The notes under the pieces: generated by a model
Told to the model about the DNA's origin: nothing
The model's input: only the letters and a program-made list of their open reading frames with translations
Databases searched by the model: none
Part shown: in pieces, positions 47,200 through 55,569 of the stretch
How positions within the stretch are numbered: the stretch's first letter is position 1
Layout of the letters: the number at the start of each line of letters is the position of its first letter
Source of the DNA: Mycolicibacter sinensis
Lineage (GTDB): Bacteria > Actinomycetota > Actinomycetes > Mycobacteriales > Mycobacteriaceae
Assembly: GCF_001667945.1 (NCBI RefSeq)
Contig: NZ_LZJK01000091.1
Span: 1-64,000 of the forward strand
DNA length: 64,000 bases
Direction: 5' to 3'
Position numbers and translations under genes: made by a program

Positions 47200-47273
47200 C
47201 GCGGGGTGGAGCAGCTCGGTAGCTCGCTGGGCTCATAACCCAGAGGTCGCAGGTTCGAATCCTGTCCCCGCTA
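47200..47273 (+). tRNA. Initiator tRNA-fMet (CAT)
   Basis: A 74-base cloverleaf. The acceptor 5-prime strand is CGCGGGG and the 3-prime strand CCCCGCT, so position 1 (C) and 72 (T) do not pair, as in bacterial initiators. The D arm is GAGC...GCTC, the anticodon stem CTGGG/CCCAG gives the three G:C pairs that mark initiators, the loop holds CAT, and the T arm GCAGG-TTCGAAT-CCTGT is normal. Position 73 is A and CCA is not encoded. The 1-72 mismatch and GGG/CCC stem identify it as initiator rather than elongator. Confidence 0.95.
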
Positions 47274-47280
47274 CTAGTGG

Positions 47281-47314
47281 CAACGGCCCCCGGAGAACGC
47301 TCCGGGGGCCGTTG
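47281..47314 (+). terminator. Strong hairpin after tRNA-fMet
   Basis: CAACGGCCCCCGGAG (47281-47295) pairs perfectly with CTCCGGGGGCCGTTG (47300-47314) around the loop AACG. A 15-base GC-rich stem 7 bases after the tRNA is a clear terminator candidate, although only a weak T-rich run follows. It also lies 40 bases before the APC transporter start. Confidence 0.8.
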
Positions 47315-47354
47315 TCGTCTTCCCGATGCGCAGCACGTTTGGGACCATTCACTA

Positions 47355-48650
47355 ATGCCGGATGAGCCGGAGATGTCGGTGCCCGCGGCCAAACCGGCTG
47401 CGCCCGTGCCGCTGCGGCGCCAGTTGGGTGTGTTCGACGCCGTGATGATCGGCCTGGGGTCGATGCTCGGGGCGGGGATCTTCGTGGCCTTGGCCCCGGC
47501 GGCGCGGGCAGCGGGCGGTGCCCTGTTGGCGGGGTTGGCGATCGCCGCGGTGATCGCATACTGCAATGCCACGTCTTCGGCACGCTTTGCCGCGGTGTAT
47601 CCGACTTCTGGCGGCACGTATGTGTACGGGCGCGAGCGCCTGGGCCCCTTCTGGGGTTACCTGGCCGGTTGGGGGTTCGTGGTCGGCAAGACCGCGTCGT
47701 GTGCGGCGATGGCGTTGACGGTCGGGTTCTATGCGTGGCCGGCGCATCCGCACGCGGTCGCGGTGTCCGCGGTGGTGGCGTTGACTGCCGTGAACGTGGT
47801 GGGTGTGGAGAAGTCGGCATGGCTGACCCGGGTGATCGTGGCTGTGGTGCTGGCGGTGCTGGCTGCGGTGACCGTGGCCGCGCTCGGCGCCCCCCGGGCC
47901 CCGCTCGAGGCCCCCAGCGTCTCCTGGGTGTCGGCCGGCGGAGTGCTCCAAGCGGCGGGACTGCTGTTCTTTGCGTTCGCCGGCTATGCGCGCATCGCCA
48001 CCTTGGGCGAAGAAGTACGTGACCCAGCCCGCACCATTCCCCGGGCGATCCCGATCGCCCTGGGGATCATACTGGTGGTTTATGCACTGGTAGCGGTCGC
48101 GGCGTTGAATGTTCTTGGCCCACAAGGGCTTGCCGAGTCGTCCGCGCCGTTGGCCCAGGTCGTCACCGACGCCGGTGTGCAGTGGCTGGCCCCGGTGGTA
48201 CGGGTGGGGGCAGTAGCGGCGGCCATGGGATCGCTGCTGGCGCTGATCTTGGGGGTGTCACGCACGACGCTGGCCATGGCCCGCGACCGGTATCTGCCGC
48301 CGGTGCTGGCAGCGGTGCATCCCCGGTTCGGGGTGCCCCATCGGGCCGAGCTGGCCGTGGGGGCCGTGGTCGCCACCGTGGCTGCCACTACCGATATCCG
48401 GGGCGCGATCGGGTTCTCCTCGTTCGCTGTCCTGGTCTACTACGCGGTGGCGAACGCCTCGGCCTGGACACTGTCGGCCGGGGAAGGCCGTCCACCGCGG
48501 CTGATCCCGATCGTCGGGCTGGCCGGGTGCGTGGTCGTGGCATTCGCGTTGCCGCTCTCTGCAATCCTTGCTGGAATCGCCGTGTTCACCGTCGGAATCG
48601 CCGCCTACGGTGCACGGCAGCTCGGCGCGGTTGGCGGCAGGGACCGATAG
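47355..48650 (+). CDS. APC-family amino acid permease
   Basis: A 431-residue transporter of the amino acid-polyamine-organocation superfamily. Its opening GVFDAVMIGLGSMLGAGIFVAL is the substrate-binding TM1 motif of the family, and about 12 hydrophobic segments follow. It probably moves an amino acid or amine by exchange or proton symport; the substrate is unknown. The ATG at 47355 is chosen because the upstream in-frame part overlaps the tRNA terminator hairpin. Confidence 0.85.
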   Translation: MPDEPEMSVPAAKPAAPVPLRRQLGVFDAVMIGLGSMLGAGIFVALAPAARAAGGALLAGLAIAAVIAYCNATSSARFAAVYPTSGGTYVYGRERLGPFWGYLAGWGFVVGKTASCAAMALTVGFYAWPAHPHAVAVSAVVALTAVNVVGVEKSAWLTRVIVAVVLAVLAAVTVAALGAPRAPLEAPSVSWVSAGGVLQAAGLLFFAFAGYARIATLGEEVRDPARTIPRAIPIALGIILVVYALVAVAALNVLGPQGLAESSAPLAQVVTDAGVQWLAPVVRVGAVAAAMGSLLALILGVSRTTLAMARDRYLPPVLAAVHPRFGVPHRAELAVGAVVATVAATTDIRGAIGFSSFAVLVYYAVANASAWTLSAGEGRPPRLIPIVGLAGCVVVAFALPLSAILAGIAVFTVGIAAYGARQLGAVGGRDR

Positions 48651-48651
48651 C

Positions 48652-48829
48652 GAGCGGGAAACCGCAACCATGATGTCTCGAATCCCAGTACCGAGCGCGC
48701 GATACGCACCGCGTCCAACCCGTCGGTCTTACCGACCCCGCGGCGGTGAGCAGCCGCTATCGCTGATGGCTCCGACCACCAACAGGCCCACATCGGCGAC
48801 CCGGTCGGCAAGGCCGGCACACGGGTCAC
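48652..48829 (-). pseudogene. IS110-family transposase remnant
   Basis: On the minus strand a 180-base piece encodes RRGVGKTDGLDAVRIARSVLG and LRFPAR, matching the DEDD-type core (GK-S/T-D-xx-DA-xxIA) of IS110/IS1110 transposases. The reading frame lacks the start, the catalytic N-terminus and the C-terminal serine domain, and no terminal repeats are seen. It is a decayed fragment adjoining the APC gene end. It marks past mobile-element activity in this accessory region. Confidence 0.7.
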
Positions 48830-48832
48830 AAA

Positions 48833-48868
48833 AAAGGCTGTCGCAGCGTGCGCTGCGACAGCCTTTTG
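48833..48868 (-). terminator. Intrinsic terminator of cspA
   Basis: AAAAGGCTGTCGCAGCG (48833-48849) pairs with CGCTGCGACAGCCTTTT (48852-48868) around a 2-base loop. On the minus strand the hairpin is followed by a run of Ts, giving a strong Rho-independent terminator 16 bases after the cspA stop. Confidence 0.9.
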
Positions 48869-48884
48869 AAGTCTGTGTGTTCGA

Positions 48885-49088
48885 TCAGATTACCGAAACG
48901 CCCACAGCCTGTGGACCTTTCGAGCCCTGTTCTACCTCGAACTGAACCCGAGCGTTCTCTTCGAGCGTGCGGAATCCGCCGCCACTGATCTCGGAGTAGT
49001 GAACGAAGACGTCAGGCGCTCCGCCATCGGGGGCGATGAAGCCGAAGCCCTTTTCGCCATTGAACCATTTCACAGTGCCCTGTGCCAT
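48885..49088 (-). CDS. cspA: Cold-shock protein CspA
   Basis: A 67-residue single cold-shock domain. RNP1 is [12 protein letters not shown]2 is DVFVHYSEI, and [15 protein letters not shown] opens the protein. It binds single-stranded RNA or DNA as an RNA chaperone. The AT-rich leader (AGAGAAGTTAAGTA) just before the ATG at 49088 carries a Shine-Dalgarno. A strong terminator follows. Confidence 0.93.
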   Translation of the reverse strand: MAQGTVKWFNGEKGFGFIAPDGGAPDVFVHYSEISGGGFRTLEENARVQFEVEQGSKGPQAVGVSVI

Positions 49089-49300
49089 TACTTAACTTCT
49101 CTCATTTTTCCAAGCGCATCAAGCAAGATGCGCGTCATTGACGGTAGCACGGTGGATTGCCTGGTCGCGGTCCACTGCTGTGCAGCGAGCAGAGAACGAT
49201 GGAGTCAGGCTGTGATGATAGGCGTCACCCCAGCCCACACATCCGCGACGGATCGAGGATCCGACAAGCAAGGGCAGATATCAAGGAATGGCGACTGCGC
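49089..49300. promoter_or_regulatory. cspA leader and 3-prime region of AtoE-like gene
   Basis: About 210 bases. It should contain the cspA promoter and 5-prime leader, and it follows the stop of the transporter on the same strand. I see no clear hairpin for the upstream gene and no defined promoter box. Confidence 0.35.
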
Positions 49301-50707
49301 TCAAATCACCCACGGCGCAATCAACGTCATCGCCCCCATCACCGCCAGCCCGATGACGAACGCGACGACCGTAAAGCCCATCACCTGGCGGACATTGAGC
49401 TTGGCGATCGCCAGCAGCGGCAGTAGCCAGAACGGCTGGATCATGTTCGCCACGCCCTCACCGACGGCGACGGCCATGGAGATCAACCCGAGATAGGCGG
49501 GCGAGTGCTGGCCGATCGCCAGCGCCGAGTCGACCGCGATCGGGCCCTGTACCGCCCAGTGCCCACCGCCGGACGGCACGAACAGGCTGATGAGCACCGA
49601 GCCGATGAACGTCAGGAACGGCAGCGTGTACTGCGTCGCGCCGTTGACCAGCGTCTGGGCCAACAACGTCTGCAACGGCTGGGAGTCCTCGGCGCCTTGA
49701 TAGGCCAGCAGCCCCACCAGGCCGCCGTAGAGCGGGTACTGCAGCAGCAGGGGACCGGACACCTTCGCGGCACCGGTGAACGCCCGGATGAAGCGGATCG
49801 GCGTGCGGTGCAGCAGCGCACCGGTGATGGTGAACAGCATGATCATCGAGGAGATGTTCAGCGCGAAACCACTCATCACGAAATACGCCATGCCGGCGAC
49901 GAACACCAACACGTTGAGCACCCACTGGTTCTCCAGCCGTTCGGCGAACGTCGTGCTGCGCTGGGGCTCGACGAGCGGATCGTCGTCCTCGAACACCGCG
50001 GCATCCGGCGCGAGGGTAAGCGAAGGCTCCATCCGCCACACCGCAACCGCGAGCACCGCTAGCACGACGATCACCGACAGCCAGCTGTAGGGCTGGAAGA
50101 TGGTGTGGCTCAACGGCACGGTGAATCCGGCGATCTTGTGGATCACGTTGATCGGGCTGCCGGCGTCGGTGTTGGCCAGTGCGATCGATGACGAGAGCCC
50201 CTGCGTCCAGACGATGAAGCCCATGAACGCCGCGGCGATCAGGTAGCCGAAATGCGAGTCGGGGAAACGCCGTGCCACCTGCCGGGCCACCAGCGCGCCG
50301 GCCACCAGCCCTAGGCCCCAGTTCACCAGGGACAGAACGGCACTGACGGAAAAGCACAGCAGCGCCCCCTGCGCCTGGTTGCGCGGCATACCCGCGACTC
50401 GGACAATGGCTCGCTTGAGCACCGGCGCTTCGGCCAGCGTGTAGCCCGTCACCAGGATCAGCACCATCTGGAAGGCGAACGTGAAGATGTTCTGCGGTCC
50501 CCACACCCCGCTGTACCAGGCGGTCACCAGGCCGTGGGCCGATGCTCCGCGTACCAGCACAGCGACCAGGCCGGCGACGATGAGCGTGAGGATCACCGCG
50601 AACAGATACGGGTCGGGCATCAGACGCTCGACATAGCGAACACTGAGCCCGGTGAGTGACTGCATGACGCTTCGACGTTGGACCCGGTGCGCCGAGCTCG
50701 TCGTCAT
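49301..50707 (-). CDS. Short-chain fatty acid transporter (AtoE family)
   Basis: A 468-residue membrane protein of the AtoE/TIGR00366 short-chain fatty acid transporter family. About 10 to 12 hydrophobic segments include GYTLAEAP, SLVNWGLGLVAGALVAR and VPSGGGHWAVQGPI, which are characteristic family stretches. It probably imports acetoacetate or butyrate-type acids. The ATG at 50707 is chosen. It lies 78 bases before the lipase stop on the same strand. Confidence 0.85.
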   Translation of the reverse strand: MTTSSAHRVQRRSVMQSLTGLSVRYVERLMPDPYLFAVILTLIVAGLVAVLVRGASAHGLVTAWYSGVWGPQNIFTFAFQMVLILVTGYTLAEAPVLKRAIVRVAGMPRNQAQGALLCFSVSAVLSLVNWGLGLVAGALVARQVARRFPDSHFGYLIAAAFMGFIVWTQGLSSSIALANTDAGSPINVIHKIAGFTVPLSHTIFQPYSWLSVIVVLAVLAVAVWRMEPSLTLAPDAAVFEDDDPLVEPQRSTTFAERLENQWVLNVLVFVAGMAYFVMSGFALNISSMIMLFTITGALLHRTPIRFIRAFTGAAKVSGPLLLQYPLYGGLVGLLAYQGAEDSQPLQTLLAQTLVNGATQYTLPFLTFIGSVLISLFVPSGGGHWAVQGPIAVDSALAIGQHSPAYLGLISMAVAVGEGVANMIQPFWLLPLLAIAKLNVRQVMGFTVVAFVIGLAVMGAMTLIAPWVI

Positions 50708-50784
50708 GGCGTTGCCCCTTCCCTGGAACCGCCCGTGCGAGCGGCTCGTCGAGCAGGAGCTCATCCTGTCATCGTTTCAAGGCG

Positions 50785-51720
50785 TCAGGGCGAAGACACC
50801 TGTGCCTTTGCGAGCGCGGCGGCGATGTCGTCGAGCGCCCGGTCGGCGGCGTCGAACGGCCAGCGGATGAATTCGTGGATCATGCCGTCGTAGCGATTGA
50901 CGATGGTGCGAACGCCCGCCGCCCGCAGGCGCGCCCCGTATTGCTCGCCCTCATCACGCAGGGCGTCGAACTCCGCGGTGACGATGAAAGTCGTCGGGAG
51001 ATGTTCGAGGCTGGGCGCCAGTAGCGGCGAGACGTGGGGATCGAGCTTCTGGTCCTCGCTGGTCAGGTAGTGGTCCATGAACCACTGTTGGGTCGCCCGG
51101 CTGATGTTGCCGTACCTGCCGGCGAACTCCCGGATCGAGACGTTCGACCGCCGAAAATCCACGTCGGGGTAGATCAGTACCTGGTGTGCGATCGCCGGCC
51201 CGCCGGCATCGCGGGCCATCAGCGCGACGACGGCGGCCAGGTTGCCGCCGGCGCTGTCACCGGCGACGGCGAGGTCGGCGCCGTTGCCGCCGAACTCGGC
51301 GGCGTGCTCGGCCACCCACGTCGTTGCAGCGAAGGCGGCGTTGATCGCGGCCGGGTACTTGTGTTCCGGCGCCAGCGGATAGTCGACGGAGACGACGACA
51401 CGGCCGCAGCGGTTCGCCAGCGCCCGGGCCAGCCCATCGTGGGTGTCGAGGTCACCGAGCACGAAACCACCGCCGTGGAAGAACACGATCACCGGGCGCA
51501 GCTGGTTCGGCTGCGGGTGATAGATCCGGACCGGTAGTTCGCCGACTTTCGTGGAAATGGTGCGATCTCGCACGCTGGCGACGGTTTCACAGGCGCCCAC
51601 GCGGTGTGCCATCAGGCGCATGCCCTGACGGACCTGTTCGGGGGCGAAAGCGTGCAGATCGGCGAAGTTGGTGCCGGCCAGTCGCTCGAGGTGAGCCTGG
51701 ACCTGGGGATGTAGCGGCAT
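50785..51720 (-). CDS. Alpha/beta hydrolase, hormone-sensitive-lipase group
   Basis: A 311-residue esterase/lipase of the HSL (Lip) group. The oxyanion motif HGGGFVLGDL, nucleophile GDSAGGNLAA, likely Asp in FDALRDEGEQ and His in DGMIHEFIRW are all in order. It hydrolyses short-chain or acyl esters. The ATG at 51720 starts MPLHPQVQ. It is divergent from a MerR regulator whose operator lies between, so it is probably the regulated target. Confidence 0.88.
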   Translation of the reverse strand: MPLHPQVQAHLERLAGTNFADLHAFAPEQVRQGMRLMAHRVGACETVASVRDRTISTKVGELPVRIYHPQPNQLRPVIVFFHGGGFVLGDLDTHDGLARALANRCGRVVVSVDYPLAPEHKYPAAINAAFAATTWVAEHAAEFGGNGADLAVAGDSAGGNLAAVVALMARDAGGPAIAHQVLIYPDVDFRRSNVSIREFAGRYGNISRATQQWFMDHYLTSEDQKLDPHVSPLLAPSLEHLPTTFIVTAEFDALRDEGEQYGARLRAAGVRTIVNRYDGMIHEFIRWPFDAADRALDDIAAALAKAQVSSP

Positions 51721-51762
51721 GACTGGGATTCCTTTCCTTGTGGGCGGTTCACCGTTAGTCTC

Positions 51763-51786
51763 TGACTTGAACCGCACTTCAAGTCA
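51763..51786. promoter_or_regulatory. MerR operator (inverted repeat)
   Basis: TGACTTGAA (51763-51771) and TTCAAGTCA (51778-51786) form a perfect 9-base inverted repeat with a 6-base spacer. It lies between the divergent lipase and MerR genes, 11 bases from the MerR ATG and 43 bases from the lipase ATG. The spacing fits a MerR site lying between minus 35 and minus 10. Confidence 0.85.
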
Positions 51787-51797
51787 AGGAGAAGGCC

Positions 51798-52181
51798 ATG
51801 CTGGACATCGCCGAGGTGGCCACCCGATCCGGCCTGACGTCATCGGCGCTGCGGTTCTACGAGCGGCGCGGGTTGATCAGCTCCGGTGAACGCAACGGCC
51901 TTCGCCGCACCTACGAACCAGACGTGCTCGATCGGCTCGCACTGATCAGCTGCGCCAAGGCCGCCGGGTTCACGCTGGCCCAGATCGAGCGGTTCCTGCG
52001 CGCCACGCCCAGCGATACCGAGTTGCGGTCACGCATGGCCGAGAAAGCCCGCCAGCTCGACGAGGAGATCGCCCGGCTTACCCGAATGCGCGACAGCCTC
52101 ACCCACGCTGTGACCTGCACCCATACTCCACTGGTCGAGTGCCCGGAGTTCAAGGCGCGCATCAGCGATACCGACGTCTAG
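51798..52181 (+). CDS. MerR-family regulator
   Basis: A 127-residue MerR regulator. The winged HTH (MLDIAEVATRSGLTSSALRFYERRGLI) is at residues 1-28, followed by DVLDRLALISCAKAAGFTLAQIERFL and a coiled dimer helix. Cysteines are CTHTPLVECPEF at the C-terminus and one at about residue 52; they are not in the SoxR CxxCxC pattern. AAGGAGAAGG precedes the ATG at 51798. It should control the divergent lipase and itself. Confidence 0.9.
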   Translation: MLDIAEVATRSGLTSSALRFYERRGLISSGERNGLRRTYEPDVLDRLALISCAKAAGFTLAQIERFLRATPSDTELRSRMAEKARQLDEEIARLTRMRDSLTHAVTCTHTPLVECPEFKARISDTDV

Positions 52182-52214
52182 TGTCATAGCGTCGACGTAC
52201 TGGAGGACACGCTC

Positions 52215-52718
52215 ATGCCATTCGAAGCCCATCTGGACCGGCGGCGGATCGCCTTGCTGGTCGCCATCGCTCTGGCATTCGTTCTGGGCGGGGTGTGGAT
52301 GGTGGGCGGATTCGGGCCGGTAGACCCCCCTCGGCGTTGGTCAGTAGGCGCTACGCACGGATGGGGCTGGATCGGAATCGTCTTCTTCGGGCTCAGCCTG
52401 GCGGTGCTCGTGCCGCGGCTCTTTCAGTCCGGCGTCGAGGTCCGCATCGACGCCGAAGGGGTCTACGGGCGTCGCAACGGTAGACGGGTGATCCCGTGGA
52501 GCGCCATCGAGCGGATCGCGACCGTGGACGCGGGCCGGGTGCAGCTGGCCCACTTGTTCCTCGACGACGCGTCCGCGTTCGCCGACCGGAAGCGGCTGGG
52601 GGGCAAATTCTTTGGCCACGTCACGCTGTCGCTGCAGGGCACCGACGGAAAGCTCAGCGAGATGCGCGCCGCGTTCGACTACTTCGCACCGGGCAAACGG
52701 GAAGACCCCGCGGTTTAG
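52215..52718 (+). CDS. Two-helix membrane protein, STM3941-like
   Basis: A 167-residue protein with helices at about residues 11-32 and 50-68, then a PH-like domain with the pattern EVRIDAEGVYGRRNGRRVIPWSAIERI. It resembles STM3941-type proteins of unknown function. GGAGG lies 8 bases before the ATG at 52215. It follows the MerR gene by 33 bases. Confidence 0.65.
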   Translation: MPFEAHLDRRRIALLVAIALAFVLGGVWMVGGFGPVDPPRRWSVGATHGWGWIGIVFFGLSLAVLVPRLFQSGVEVRIDAEGVYGRRNGRRVIPWSAIERIATVDAGRVQLAHLFLDDASAFADRKRLGGKFFGHVTLSLQGTDGKLSEMRAAFDYFAPGKREDPAV

Positions 52719-52802
52719 TCAGCATCCGTGCCCTGACCTTGCCGACCTCAAGGTGGCCCGATGTGCTACTACTGCTTTTCGTCCTGGATGAAAGGTTCCG
52801 CC

Positions 52803-53558
52803 ATGGCCGGTCTCTACCACGCCGCTATCGTCTTCCTGATCGTCCTGACGGCCGTGACCTTCGCCAGCAGCTTTTGGTTCACCAACCCATACGGCCGCTT
52901 CGCCAGCCCGGACCAGCGCTTCACGCTGCCCGGAAAAATCAGCTGGCTGATGTTCGAATGCCCGCAGTGGTGGGCTTTTACCGTGACATTCTGGCTCGTC
53001 GCGCATCAGCACGGGGCGCCGGCGATCGTGTTGTACGCACTGTGGCAGTGCCACTACCTCTACCGGGGGTTGATCTATCCGCTGAGCCGCAAAGGCGATG
53101 ACAAACGGTTCCCGGTCTCCGGTATCGCCTTTGGCTTCACCTTCAACGCCGTCAACGGGTTCGCCAACGGCTACGCGGTGGCACTGGCCCCGCACTTGCA
53201 GCAGGACCGTTGGTTTGCCGACCCCCGCTTTATCCTGGGCCTCGCCGTGGCAGTGATCGGCTGGGGGATTAACTTCCAGGCCGACCGCATCCTGATCGGC
53301 CTGCGCGCCGATGGCAGCAGCGAGTACAGCATCCCCTACGGCGGGGTGTATCGCTGGGTGTCTTCGGGCAACTACTTCGGTGAGCTCATACTGTGGGCGG
53401 GCTGGGCGATCATGGCCTGGACCGTTCCGGGGCTGATCTTCCTGCTCTTCTCCATCGCCAATCTGGGACCGCGGGCGATGGCCACCCACAAGTGGTATCT
53501 GCAGCAGTTCCCCGACTACCCGCCTAACCGCAAGGCGATCATTCCGGGCGTGCTGTAG
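52803..53558 (+). CDS. Steroid 5-alpha-reductase-family membrane protein
   Basis: A 251-residue protein ending with the 3-oxo-5-alpha-steroid 4-dehydrogenase C-terminal domain. It has the conserved QADRILIGLR, YSIPYGGVYRWVSSGNYFGEL and RAMATHKWYLQQFPDYP-type motifs that bind NADPH. Six or seven membrane segments are visible. Enzymes of this family reduce the delta-4 bond of steroids or enones; here steroid handling is a guess. The ATG at 52803 is preceded by GAAAGG. Confidence 0.88.
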   Translation: MAGLYHAAIVFLIVLTAVTFASSFWFTNPYGRFASPDQRFTLPGKISWLMFECPQWWAFTVTFWLVAHQHGAPAIVLYALWQCHYLYRGLIYPLSRKGDDKRFPVSGIAFGFTFNAVNGFANGYAVALAPHLQQDRWFADPRFILGLAVAVIGWGINFQADRILIGLRADGSSEYSIPYGGVYRWVSSGNYFGELILWAGWAIMAWTVPGLIFLLFSIANLGPRAMATHKWYLQQFPDYPPNRKAIIPGVL

Positions 53559-53569
53559 CTGGGTGTGGC

Positions 53570-54391
53570 TCAGATATAGAGGCGGACAGCGGACATCATG
53601 CCGGGGTAAGCGGCCTCGTGAGAGAATTCAAACAATCCCACGCCGCGTTTGCCGTTCAGATGCACAGTCGCAGATATGGTGTGCCCCGCGGCAAGGAGCT
53701 TGTCCACCTGTAGATGCCGTGCTGCGGAGACGAACTCGGCAACCGAGGTCTCCGAAACACCGTCCAGGCTCAAGGCGGCACCCGGAGTCAGCAGCGGCGA
53801 AACGGCGGCCGCGTCCGCCTGCGCCAAGGCCGCGACAAGGTCGGTCACGCAACGCTTTCCCCGCTTCCGCACTCCGGCAAGGCCGCGCAAGAAGCCGACG
53901 GCGCCGGACAACCCCTGGTGCCGAACCAGTTGTGGGCCCAGAATCAACGACGCCAAAAGGCCACGGCCACCAGAGCTGAGCAGCTGCCAGATCATCGTCG
54001 GCAGTTCCCAGTACGCAAACAACTTCTGGATCTCCGGCGCGCCTTCCGGCCCGGCTGAAACGAGGTCATAACGCAGATGCATCGGGATCTGCATGGTGAC
54101 GCCCGTCGACATCGTGGTGTAGACCGTGAGGTCGCGCAGCACCGACATGCCTGACACCACATCATGTTCGACGTCGAACTTGATGGTGTTGGGCGCGATG
54201 AAGGTATCGAAGAAACGCTCGATAGCGCCCGTGCCGATATGGGGAGTCGAGCCCACCGGATCGTTGACCTGACCGTCTGCGGCGAAGAGGGCGACCCAAG
54301 CCGACTTATCGTGCGCTGCGACAGCTTTCGGCGATTGCTCGACGGCTTCGAGCAGTGCACCGGCACTGTGCGGGCGACGTCGGTCTGGCAT
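53570..54391 (-). CDS. NTF2-like (SnoaL/ketosteroid-isomerase-like) protein
   Basis: A 273-residue protein. The N-terminal half has the NTF2-like pattern AAHDKSAWVALFAADGQVNDPVG. A linker with hydrophobic helices and a second, weaker domain (LTPGAALSLDGVSETSV) follow, so it may hold two NTF2-like units. Function is unknown, but the convergent neighbour is a steroid 5-alpha-reductase-like enzyme. AGAGGA lies 8 bases before the ATG at 54391. Confidence 0.65.
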   Translation of the reverse strand: MPDRRRPHSAGALLEAVEQSPKAVAAHDKSAWVALFAADGQVNDPVGSTPHIGTGAIERFFDTFIAPNTIKFDVEHDVVSGMSVLRDLTVYTTMSTGVTMQIPMHLRYDLVSAGPEGAPEIQKLFAYWELPTMIWQLLSSGGRGLLASLILGPQLVRHQGLSGAVGFLRGLAGVRKRGKRCVTDLVAALAQADAAAVSPLLTPGAALSLDGVSETSVAEFVSAARHLQVDKLLAAGHTISATVHLNGKRGVGLFEFSHEAAYPGMMSAVRLYI

Positions 54392-54489
54392 CGGGATTCC
54401 TCTCAGTTCGAAAACGGTACTGGCCGGGCGGCCCGCGAACGGTCACCACGACATAAGGCCGCGAACGCGACATCAGCGGTGATGACGCC

Positions 54490-55464
54490 CTAATCGCGCA
54501 TCCGCAGCACCACCTTGCCGGCCGCGGTGCGGCTTTCCAGCGCCGCCAACGCATCTGCGGCCTGCTCCAGGGCGAACACCTGTGGTTGCGGCGCGGTCAC
54601 GGTTCCGGAGGCCAGCAGCTGCTCCAACACCGACCACTGCCGTTCCAGCTCGCCCGGATGCGACATCACCCAGGCGCCCCAGCCGACGCCGACCACGTCG
54701 ATGTTGTTGAGCAGCAGCCGGTTCACCTTCACCGTCGGAATCTCACCGCCGGTGAACCCCACCACCAGCAGCTTGCCGCCGGGCGCCAGCGACCGCAGCG
54801 AGTCGGTGACCCGGTCACCGCCGACCGGGTCGAGTACCAGGTCCACCCCTTTGCCGCCGGTCAGTTCGGCGACCGCGTCACGGAAGCCGTCGGCCAGCAC
54901 CGTGTCGGTGGCACCGGCGGCCCGGGCCACCTCGGCTTTGGCGGGGGTGGACACCACGGCGATCACCCGCGACGCTCCCAGTGGACCGGCCAGCCGCAGC
55001 GTCGAGGTACCGATGCCGCCGGCCGCGCCGTGCACCAGCACCGTCTGGCCCTGCGTCAACCCGCCGCGGGTGGTCAGCGCGAACAGCACGGTCAGGTCGT
55101 TGAACAGCAGGCCCGCCCCGGCCTCGAACGACACGGTGTCGGGCAGCTTGAACACCTGGGCGGCCGGCAGCGCGATCACCTGCGCCATCGCGCCGTTGAG
55201 CATGGTCAGTGCGGCCACCCGGTCACCGGCGCGGACATGCGCGCCGGGCGGGGCGCTGCGCACCACGCCGGCCGCCTCCCCGCCCGGTACGAACGGCAGT
55301 TCGGGTTTGTGCTGGTAGAGCCCACGGGACTGCAGCACATCGGGAAACGCCACTCCGGCGGCGTGGACGTCGACGACGACCGCCCCGTCGCCGGCGGGCT
55401 CGTCGAGGTCGACCAGACGGGCGGCTGCCGGTCCGTCGAGCTGGGATATCTGTACCGCGCGCAT
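54490..55464 (-). CDS. NADPH:quinone oxidoreductase-type MDR enzyme
   Basis: A 324-residue zinc-free medium-chain dehydrogenase. It has VPGGEAAGVVRS, LVHGAAGGIGTSTLRLAGPLGA (NADPH-binding glycines) and VDLVLDPVGGDRV. It lacks the structural zinc cysteines. It reduces quinones or enones with NADPH. It is divergent from the alpha/beta hydrolase across about 100 bases. Confidence 0.88.
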   Translation of the reverse strand: MRAVQISQLDGPAAARLVDLDEPAGDGAVVVDVHAAGVAFPDVLQSRGLYQHKPELPFVPGGEAAGVVRSAPPGAHVRAGDRVAALTMLNGAMAQVIALPAAQVFKLPDTVSFEAGAGLLFNDLTVLFALTTRGGLTQGQTVLVHGAAGGIGTSTLRLAGPLGASRVIAVVSTPAKAEVARAAGATDTVLADGFRDAVAELTGGKGVDLVLDPVGGDRVTDSLRSLAPGGKLLVVGFTGGEIPTVKVNRLLLNNIDVVGVGWGAWVMSHPGELERQWSVLEQLLASGTVTAPQPQVFALEQAADALAALESRTAAGKVVLRMRD

Positions 55465-55569
55465 GGGCGCCTCCTTCGTCAGCTGGAGCGCAGTGGCCTA
55501 CCGAAAACCTAAACCACGGCGCGTACACTCGCGGTGCGGCAGCGTTGCCGCATCTCCGATGGGGTGGCA

